Program-made: the position numbers and the translations under genes
Notes under the pieces: model-generated
Told to the model about the DNA's origin: nothing
What the model saw: only the letters and a program-made list of their open reading frames with translations
Database searches by the model: none
In this document: piece after piece, positions 51,918-58,354 of the stretch
How positions within the stretch are numbered: position 1 is the stretch's first letter
How the letters are laid out: every line of letters begins with the position of its first letter
Assembly: GCA_017545865.1 (NCBI GenBank)
Contig: JAFWXO010000029.1
Location: forward strand, 1 to 61,321
DNA from: Clostridia bacterium
Lineage (GTDB): Bacteria > Bacillota > Clostridia > Christensenellales > Borkfalkiaceae
Length of the DNA stretch: 61,321 nt
Direction of reading: 5' to 3'

Positions 51918-52011
51918 ATAATTGCCGTATTTTTATAAATTTATTCAAAAATAAAGCACGAAAGTACCAAAGTAAAACTTTAAAACTGTGGAAATTATAA
52001 ATAAGTGGTGT

Positions 52012-52017
52012 TATAAT
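52012..52017 (+). promoter_or_regulatory. Promoter (-10) of NagB-like pair
   Basis: TGT-extended TATAAT about 32 nt before the ATG; TGGAAA 17 nt upstream is a weak -35. Confidence 0.55.
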
Positions 52018-52048
52018 AGAATTATAAAAATTATAAAGGAGTTAAACT

Positions 52049-53032
52049 ATGGCTTTCTATTCAAGTTTTAAGTTTGCCCCGGGCGAGTGGTTTCCCTATA
52101 AAGACCAAGCGTTTTTAGACGCGATCGTCAATGAAGACGTGTACGCTCGCCAAGGCAAAAATTTTGAAAACCCTGACTTTGAACTCAAAGTTGTTTTTGA
52201 CGTTCACAATTATTTTGCAATCGATTTAATGCAAAGAATTAGGCTTGCTAACCTTAAAAACGAAAAACTCGTTGCAATTCTTCCAAGCCCTGAAAACTCA
52301 ACTTATATAAGTTTAGCGTGCGCTCTTAATAGGCTTAAAATTAGTTGCAAAAACTTGCACGTATTTTTCTTGAACGAATACGCTAACGAAAAGGGCGAAG
52401 TTGCGCCTTGGCAAAGCCCGTATAGTAAGAGCGGTCAATTTATGAAAAACTTCTACGATAGGCTTGAAGATGAAATTAAAATGCCTATCGAAAATATCCA
52501 TTTTTGGACGAGCGACAATATCGAAACCTATTCCGATGAAATCGCAAAATTAGGTGGGGCAGACGTTTGCTACACTTATATTTCTTGGGCAGGCGGTATC
52601 GGCGTTATTGACGTTGAGTCTTTCCCCGCTAAATCTTTAGAAGAATTTAAGAATATGTCTTCAAGGCTCGTAACTCCCGCTCTTGAAACTATCGCGCAAG
52701 ACAGTTTGCGTGGTATGTTCGGTTTTGGTGGTGACGTGTCAAACGTTCCCCCGAAAGCCGTTTCCGTTGGTCCTAAGGATTTGCTTTTAGCAAAAGAGTG
52801 GATTGACCTTGAATATTTGGTTGGTTGCGCAGGAACTGGCACTCACCAAAAATTCCCGTTAAGGCTTGCCCTTTTCGGACCGCTCAGTCACCAAAATCCC
52901 CCTTCAATTATGCGCCTTGCAAAGGGCACTTGTTACGTTTGCCCCGAAGTTGCCGCTATGCCACAGAGCGCGCCTGATTTTACTGACCTTATTCCCGCGC
53001 TTGAAGAAATTGCAAAAAAGGAGGGTAAATAA
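52049..53032 (+). CDS. NagB/RpiA-fold protein, likely catalytically altered paralog
   Basis: A 327-residue protein similar to glucosamine-6-phosphate deaminase/isomerase-like proteins and to the next gene (FAPGEWFPYKDQAFL against FAPSAWWPLQDKEAL). Key positions differ: the acid in DEY is Asn109 (FFLNEYANEKG), and the catalytic-loop GH is GG (WAGGIGVID, Gly183 in place of His). It may be an inactive partner that forms a hetero-oligomer, or use another chemistry. GGAG precedes the ATG; the paralog starts 2 nt after its stop. Confidence 0.78.
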   Translation: MAFYSSFKFAPGEWFPYKDQAFLDAIVNEDVYARQGKNFENPDFELKVVFDVHNYFAIDLMQRIRLANLKNEKLVAILPSPENSTYISLACALNRLKISCKNLHVFFLNEYANEKGEVAPWQSPYSKSGQFMKNFYDRLEDEIKMPIENIHFWTSDNIETYSDEIAKLGGADVCYTYISWAGGIGVIDVESFPAKSLEEFKNMSSRLVTPALETIAQDSLRGMFGFGGDVSNVPPKAVSVGPKDLLLAKEWIDLEYLVGCAGTGTHQKFPLRLALFGPLSHQNPPSIMRLAKGTCYVCPEVAAMPQSAPDFTDLIPALEEIAKKEGK

Positions 53033-53034
53033 TT

Positions 53035-53964
53035 ATGGATAGAAAATTATTTGATTTTGCTCCTAGCGCTTGGTGGCCACTTCAAGATAAAGAAGCGTTA
53101 GAGCGTTGCCGTACCATTACTCGTGAAGAAATGGAATTTACCAATAAAAACGGTTATACTATTAAAGTCGTTCCTCATCCGTCAAGCGCGGTAGCGTGCG
53201 AACTTTTCGACTGGATTTACAAATCTGACGTCGAGGATAAAAAGACGGTTATCGTTTTCCCTAACTCTTGGAAAAACATTTACACTTCCGTTGCTGAAAT
53301 GTGCAATAAGTTCAACGTTTCCGCTCGTAACATCCACGCTTTCTGTATGGACGAGTATGCCGATGAACACGGCAACGTTGCTCCTATCACTTGGTATCGT
53401 TCGCTCGGCGGTCACTTTATGAGCGAGTTTTATATGAATTTTAGAGAAGACCTTCGCCCCCCGCTTAAACAAATGCACTATTATACCAACGAAAATATCG
53501 CTCACTATTCCGATATGATTGCCGAAGAAGGTAACGGCGGTGCAGACCTTATCGTTTCCGCTACCGGTTGGATAGGTCACACGGCGTTTATCGACCCCTT
53601 AACTAAAAAGTTTAGAGCTGAAACCTTTGAAGAATTTATCAACTTAAAGGCAGGTTACGCTGATAACCACCGCTTAACAACCGCTCAAAACTCTGGTGGC
53701 GCGGCTGCGCTTTGGCACACTCCTAGTTACTCCGTAACTATCGGCCCGTGGGACGTTGTTCACGCTCGCAACCACTTAGAGCGCCACGACCTTGAAAGTA
53801 TGGGTGGCTATTCCGCATGGGAACGTATGATTTCAAGAATTCAACTTTACGGACCTGTTTGTAAAGAAGTTCCCGCAAGCCTTTACCAACTTAGCAAAGG
53901 TGTAATTTACGTTAGTGAAGATACCGCTCGTCCCTTTGTTTCTACTAATCTTAAAGATTTTTAA
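53035..53964 (+). CDS. NagB/RpiA-fold glucosamine-6-phosphate isomerase-like protein
   Basis: A 309-residue member of the same group with DEY (Asp106 in CMDEYADEHG) and the loop WIGHTAFIDP (His182), the expected counterparts of NagB catalytic residues. It may isomerise or deaminate a phosphorylated amino sugar, or act on a phosphogluconate-type substrate. It follows its altered paralog, and both sit across from an AraC regulator and beside Entner-Doudoroff genes. Substrate not assignable. Confidence 0.8.
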   Translation: MDRKLFDFAPSAWWPLQDKEALERCRTITREEMEFTNKNGYTIKVVPHPSSAVACELFDWIYKSDVEDKKTVIVFPNSWKNIYTSVAEMCNKFNVSARNIHAFCMDEYADEHGNVAPITWYRSLGGHFMSEFYMNFREDLRPPLKQMHYYTNENIAHYSDMIAEEGNGGADLIVSATGWIGHTAFIDPLTKKFRAETFEEFINLKAGYADNHRLTTAQNSGGAAALWHTPSYSVTIGPWDVVHARNHLERHDLESMGGYSAWERMISRIQLYGPVCKEVPASLYQLSKGVIYVSEDTARPFVSTNLKDF

Positions 53965-53972
53965 TTCGTTAC

Positions 53973-54041
53973 TTTACGCTTTGCGTAAAATGTCACTTGC
54001 CGTCAGGCAAATACCACTTTACGCTCTGCGTAAAATCTCAC
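53973..54041. repeat. Hairpin array C
   Basis: TTTACGC/GCGTAAA, linker ATGTCAC, TTGCC/GGCAA, linker ATACCAC, TTTACGC/GCGTAAA, linker ATCTCAC, then a terminator stem. Stems and linkers match array B although the two lie over 20 kb apart. Confidence 0.9.
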
Positions 54042-54042
54042 T

Positions 54043-54074
54043 AAAAAAGCGTAGGCTATCCTACGCTTTTTTTA
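54043..54074. terminator. Bidirectional terminator after NagB-like pair
   Basis: AAAAAAGCGTAG and CTACGCTTTTTT arms with a short loop; it is the last stem of hairpin array C. Confidence 0.9.
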
Positions 54075-55322
54075 CGCTCCTTTTATTCTGCCTATCTCGA
54101 TATTGTCCTTTTTTCTATCCCTAAGTGCTTTTTCGGGGTGGGGCGCTTCTTCAAACCTAACGTCTTCCCCGTGTTTTTTAATGCTTAAATCAATTACTTT
54201 GTGCGCAGGGTCGCCAAGCGCGTTTCTAATAACCGATTTTTGATATTGATCGAAAGTGTTGTTCTTTTTAAGGTCGTCAACGCTTAAATAGTTTTCTTTT
54301 TGAGAAGTAAGCCTTACGCCTTTTAAAACTTCGCGAATATACTCTTTGTTGCCCTTGAACGATAAAAGTTCGGGAAAATCAAGTTCTATTAAAACTTCGG
54401 CGTAATGCTTGCCTTCGTACTTATACAAAAGTTCGGCAACCTTTTTAAGGTGAATAAGTTCGTCGCGATAGTGTTCTTCCCAAATAGATTTTAAATATTT
54501 ATCTTTTTCGTCCACGTAACAAGAATAGTATAAATAGCACTCGGTATATTCGTGCATTAAAGCGCACTCAAGCCAAGTACAGCAGGGGTCTTTCAAACTT
54601 TCGTAACCCGAAACGTGCTGTTCTTCAATCATAGCAATTTCCGCATACATTTTTCTTCCCTTGTCGTTTTTGTAAAACGAGCCTACGTTCATATAGTAAT
54701 TCATAGTTTGTTGTTCGGCGGCGGTTATGATGTTTACGTTGAGTTTAGTGATAGGGTCGGCAAGGGTGAAGTTTAACGGCTTTCTAATATCGTCAAAGGG
54801 GTGGCGGTGTTCGGCAACGGTGGGTCTACCAGGCGTAATTTCCGTATACGAGCCAACGAGATTTTTATAGTTTTCCCTTTCGTCGAGCGATAAAAGGTTA
54901 GTAAAGCGATACAAGTGGTCAAAGTCTTCAAGTAGCGCAAAGTCGAGTTGATTTTTAACGGAAAAGTCTTTTTCGCGCTTAGCAAGTATCGCCGTTAAAT
55001 CAATGGCTAACTGCTCGTAAGAAAGCGTTGTTTCAAGTATCGTTTCACTTAACGGTTTAAGGGAAGAAATTCTCTTTTGTTGCTGTTGCTCAACGCGCCT
55101 AATTTCCGCAAGTTCACGGCGGAGTTCGTTGTTTGAGGTGTGCCTTGCAAATTGATGGTAAAACCAGTTAGACTCAAATTCCGTTCCGTTCATTAAAATA
55201 ATTCGCGTTTTAGAATAGGGGTCTGTTTGGTACTTGTCGTAAGGCTTTAAAGCAAGGTTAGTTAAAGAATAATACTTTACTTTGTCGGTAGTTAAATTTT
55301 CAAACGGGTTTACTTTATTCAT
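54072..55322 (-). CDS. Unknown protein with ferritin-like diiron motifs
   Basis: A 416-residue helical protein I do not recognise. Spaced Glu and ExxH motifs suggest a four-helix diiron site: AAEQQTMNYY (about 203), EEQHVSGYE (about 233-236), LECALMHEY (about 252-258) and DELIHLKKV (about 288-291). A further pair, SYEQLAIDL and EDFDHLYRF, lies earlier. This is the ferritin/rubrerythrin pattern, though the protein is much longer. No signal peptide or membrane span. It is divergent from the Eda-KdgK genes. The start follows GGAG. Confidence 0.7.
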   Translation of the reverse strand: MNKVNPFENLTTDKVKYYSLTNLALKPYDKYQTDPYSKTRIILMNGTEFESNWFYHQFARHTSNNELRRELAEIRRVEQQQQKRISSLKPLSETILETTLSYEQLAIDLTAILAKREKDFSVKNQLDFALLEDFDHLYRFTNLLSLDERENYKNLVGSYTEITPGRPTVAEHRHPFDDIRKPLNFTLADPITKLNVNIITAAEQQTMNYYMNVGSFYKNDKGRKMYAEIAMIEEQHVSGYESLKDPCCTWLECALMHEYTECYLYYSCYVDEKDKYLKSIWEEHYRDELIHLKKVAELLYKYEGKHYAEVLIELDFPELLSFKGNKEYIREVLKGVRLTSQKENYLSVDDLKKNNTFDQYQKSVIRNALGDPAHKVIDLSIKKHGEDVRFEEAPHPEKALRDRKKDNIEIGRIKGA

Positions 55323-55390
55323 AGTCAATCTCCTTTTTTCCTATTGTTTCCAAAAATAAAAAATAATATTCTAAAACCCCTTTTCTATAC

Positions 55391-55418
55391 TTTACAAATT
55401 TTTTAAATATGTTAAAAT
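55391..55418 (+). promoter_or_regulatory. Promoter of eda-kdgK
   Basis: TTTACA, 16 nt, TGT-extended TAAAAT, 29 nt before the Eda start. Confidence 0.65.
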
Positions 55419-55447
55419 ATTTATAGTAATATTCTAAGGAGCGAATT

Positions 55448-56029
55448 ATGGACGTTAAAGTAGTACCAGTAGTGGTAATTAACGATATTGAAGAAACTAT
55501 CCCAACGCTTTCCGCTATGTGCGAAGGTAACCTTCCCGTAGCAGAAATCACTTTTAGAACGGCTTGCGCTGAAGAAGCGATTAAGCTCGGCGTTAAAACT
55601 TTTCCCGATATGTATATCGGCGCAGGCACGGTTATCAATCTTGATCAATGCAAAAAGGCAATTAACGCAGGCGCAAAATTCATCGTTTCACCGGGCCTTT
55701 CTGAAGAAGTTGCAAAGTACTGCAAGAAAAAGGGCGTTACTTATTACCCCGGTTGCGTTACCCCCACGGAAATTATGAAGGCTATTGAACTCGGTATTGA
55801 AGTCGTTAAATTCTTCCCCGCAAACGTTTATGGCGGTCTTAAAGCAATCAAGGCGCTTGCAGGTCCGTTCAAGCAAATCAAGTTCTTGCCAACCGGTGGC
55901 GTTAGCTTAGAAAATCTTAAAGAGTTTTTAGATTACGATAAGATTTTTGCCGTTGGCGGTAGCTGGATGATGAAAGGCGATATCAAGGCAAACTGCCTTG
56001 CAATAGATAAAGTTATTAAAGGAGAATAA
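55448..56029 (+). CDS. eda: KDPG/KHG aldolase
   Basis: A 193-residue class I aldolase splitting 2-keto-3-deoxy-6-phosphogluconate to pyruvate and glyceraldehyde-3-phosphate. AEITFRT contains the catalytic Glu. IGAGTVINLDQC is conserved, and the Schiff-base Lys is in VVKFFPANVYGG near residue 120. LPTGGVSLENL binds phosphate. It starts a two-gene operon with the matching kinase. Confidence 0.93.
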   Translation: MDVKVVPVVVINDIEETIPTLSAMCEGNLPVAEITFRTACAEEAIKLGVKTFPDMYIGAGTVINLDQCKKAINAGAKFIVSPGLSEEVAKYCKKKGVTYYPGCVTPTEIMKAIELGIEVVKFFPANVYGGLKAIKALAGPFKQIKFLPTGGVSLENLKEFLDYDKIFAVGGSWMMKGDIKANCLAIDKVIKGE

Positions 56030-56034
56030 AATTT

Positions 56035-57057
56035 ATGGCAAAAGTTGTAACTTTTGGTGAACTTATGTTAAGATTAGCCCCCGAAGGCTATTACAGATTT
56101 TTACAAGCAGAAAAATATCTCGCAACTTTCGGTGGCGCTGAAGCAAACGTTGCGGTATCCCTTGCAAATTACGGGGTTGACGTTGCTTTCTGCTCAAAAC
56201 TTCCCGAACACGAAATCGGTCAATCGGTAGTAAACTCTCTTAGAAAGTTTGGCGTTGACTGTTCAAAAATCGTTCGCGGTGGCGAAAGAGTTGGCGTTTA
56301 CTACTGTGAAAAGGGCGCTTCGCAAAGACCGAGTAAGGTTATTTACGATAGAGCGTATTCCGCAATCGCTATGGCAAAGCCCGAAGATTTCGATTGGGAC
56401 AAGATTTTTGATGGAACTGAGTGGTTTCACTTTACAGGTATCACACCCGCTCTTTCCGATTCTATGGCGGAAATCACTTTAACCGCTTTAAAGGAAGCAA
56501 AAAAGAGAAATATCACCGTTTCAACCGACCTTAACTACCGCAAAAAACTTTGGTCTAAAGAAAAGGCTGGTAAGGTTATGGCCAAGCTTTGCCCCTACGT
56601 TGATTACTGTATCGCTAACGAAGAAGACGCGAAGGACGTTTTCGGTATCGAAGCCGATAACACCGATATCAACAGCGGTAAACTCAACCGTGAAGGTTAT
56701 ATCTCCGTTGCTAAAAAACTTACCGATAAATTTAACTTCAAAGGCGTTGCAATCACTTTAAGAGAAAGTTTATCTGCTAACGATAACAACTGGTCGGCTA
56801 TGCTTTACACGGGTGGCGAAGCGTATTTCAGCAAAAAGTACGCCGTTCACATCGTAGACCGCGTTGGCGGTGGCGATAGCTTCGGCGGTGGTTTAATTTA
56901 CTCGTTATTAAACAACTATTCCGCTCAAGAAACAATCGAATTTGCAGTTGCCGCAAGTTGCTTAAAGCACTCTATCGAAGGCGACTACAACTTAGTTTCC
57001 GTTGACGAAGTTAAAAAACTTGCCGGTGGCGATGCCTCTGGTCGTGTTCAAAGATAA
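56035..57057 (+). CDS. kdgK: 2-keto-3-deoxygluconate kinase (PfkB family)
   Basis: A 340-residue ribokinase-fold kinase. FGGAEANVAVSLANYGVD and the C-terminal DRVGGGDSFGGGLIYSLL, with its catalytic Asp, are clear. The gene sits 5 nt downstream of the KDPG aldolase, making KDG phosphorylation the natural role. Together they handle uronates or gluconate-derived KDG. Confidence 0.92.
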   Translation: MAKVVTFGELMLRLAPEGYYRFLQAEKYLATFGGAEANVAVSLANYGVDVAFCSKLPEHEIGQSVVNSLRKFGVDCSKIVRGGERVGVYYCEKGASQRPSKVIYDRAYSAIAMAKPEDFDWDKIFDGTEWFHFTGITPALSDSMAEITLTALKEAKKRNITVSTDLNYRKKLWSKEKAGKVMAKLCPYVDYCIANEEDAKDVFGIEADNTDINSGKLNREGYISVAKKLTDKFNFKGVAITLRESLSANDNNWSAMLYTGGEAYFSKKYAVHIVDRVGGGDSFGGGLIYSLLNNYSAQETIEFAVAASCLKHSIEGDYNLVSVDEVKKLAGGDASGRVQR

Positions 57058-57083
57058 AAAAGTGGGCTTTTGCCCACTTTTTA
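57057..57083 (+). terminator. Terminator after kdgK
   Basis: AAAAAGTGGGC and GCCCACTTTTT arms with a TTTT loop. Confidence 0.9.
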
Positions 57084-57136
57084 GTTATACGTAAACTAAG
57101 TTTGCGTTATATGCTCGTAAATAAGCGTTAAGAATA

Positions 57137-57266
57137 TTTTCTATATAGAAAACAATCTATAGCGCAAAACACCGTTTTGCATTTAGCGTTGCGCAAGCAA
57201 CATTTAGCTACTCAGTAATTTAGCGTTTGCAAAGCAAACATATAACTTTCTTTAGGCGAATATAAC
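57137..57266. repeat. Hairpin array D, ATTTAGC linker type
   Basis: GCAAAAC/GTTTTGC, ATTTAGC, GTTGC/GCAAC, ATTTAGC, TACT/AGTA, ATTTAGC, GTTTGC/GCAAAC, ATATAAC, a decayed unit ending GGCGA, and ATATAAC. A palindrome TTTTCTATATAGAAAA precedes it. Same build as arrays A-C but with a second linker type. It occupies the gap between kdgK and yqzL. Confidence 0.82.
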
Positions 57267-57306
57267 TTTCATAAATTGCCCACAATAGTAAAACAAGGGG
57301 GTGTTT

Positions 57307-57468
57307 ATGAACGACACGAACGGCAACGGCGGTAGCAACAATAATTTTGACAATCTTGATAAAATTTGTTGGGGTTTGTTTGAAAAAACGGGGCATATCG
57401 GTTACTACTTTTTGTATAACAAAGCAAAAGACAATAGAAAAACTCACTTAAAAAAAGAGAAGGAATAA
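57307..57468 (+). CDS. yqzL: YqzL-like small protein
   Basis: 53 residues: an Asn/Gly-rich start, then DKICWGLFEKTGHIGYYFLY, which resembles the W..F..TG.i..Yll core of YqzL, and a Lys-rich tail. YqzL is found directly upstream of recO in many Firmicutes, as here, with stop and start overlapping (TAATG). Function unknown. GGGGG lies before the ATG. Confidence 0.8.
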   Translation: MNDTNGNGGSNNNFDNLDKICWGLFEKTGHIGYYFLYNKAKDNRKTHLKKEKE

Positions 57469-58202
57469 TGGATATAGTTATTAACGCCATAGTGTTAAAA
57501 TCGGTTGATTATAAAGATAACGATAAGATTTTAACCTTATATTCCCCTGAAAAAGGGAAAATAACCGCAGGCATAAAAGGGGTTAAAAAGTCGGGAGCGA
57601 AACTCAAGTTTGCTTCCGAGCCTTTTGCGCTATGCGAATTCGTTCTTGCCGAAAGGGCGGGGCGTTATACCGTTATCGGCGCAACTTACATAGAGAGTTT
57701 TTTCAATTTAAGGCTCAACCTTTTAAAGTATTACGTATCTTCCGTCGTTTTGGAAATTATGAACTTATTAACCCCCGAAAACGAGCCCGACGCGGAACTA
57801 TTTTCACTCGCCGTTAACACGGTAAAATATATCAATTATCAAGACGCGGAAGTCAATGCTCTCTGCGCTTTTATGCTTGAATTCGTGGCTTTTCTCGGTT
57901 ACGGTATTGAAAAAATAAATTGTAGCGGTTGCGATTGCATTGCTACGGGCAGAGTGTTTTTCTCGGCAAAGTTTGCCCAGTTTTACTGTATGTCTTGTTA
58001 TCCTGGCGACGGGATCGAAATAACGCTTGAAACTTATCAATCGCTCTATAAGATTTTCAACAAACCGCTCAGCAAAGTGGTGGAAGTCGAATTGCAACCG
58101 AAAAGCGCGTTAAAACTGTTTAAATTCTTAAATTATTACCTTTCTTTAAAAACGGAATCTACTATAAAATCGGCAAGCGCGCTCGTTGAGTTTTTATCAT
58201 AG
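57468..58202 (+). CDS. recO: DNA repair protein RecO
   Basis: A 244-residue recombination mediator that with RecR loads RecA at gaps. The N-terminal OB fold begins INAIVLKSVDYKDNDKIL. The zinc site is CSGCDC...CMSC near residues 148-177. AAGGA sits before the overlapping ATG. It is translated with yqzL. Confidence 0.93.
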   Translation: MDIVINAIVLKSVDYKDNDKILTLYSPEKGKITAGIKGVKKSGAKLKFASEPFALCEFVLAERAGRYTVIGATYIESFFNLRLNLLKYYVSSVVLEIMNLLTPENEPDAELFSLAVNTVKYINYQDAEVNALCAFMLEFVAFLGYGIEKINCSGCDCIATGRVFFSAKFAQFYCMSCYPGDGIEITLETYQSLYKIFNKPLSKVVEVELQPKSALKLFKFLNYYLSLKTESTIKSASALVEFLS

Positions 58203-58266
58203 ATTAACGATTGTTCGTCGTGTGCGTACACACATAAATAAAATACGGCTAATGGCGTTCAAATAG

Positions 58267-58295
58267 TTGCTAAAAGTAGGAAAATAATGTATTAT
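58267..58295 (+). promoter_or_regulatory. ppdK promoter
   Basis: TTGCTA, 17 nt, TATTAT, about 60 nt before the ppdK start. Confidence 0.55.
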
Positions 58296-58354
58296 GATTA
58301 ATGGAAATAGAAAATTAAGATAAAAATTAGAAATCTTTTATATAAGGAGAATTT

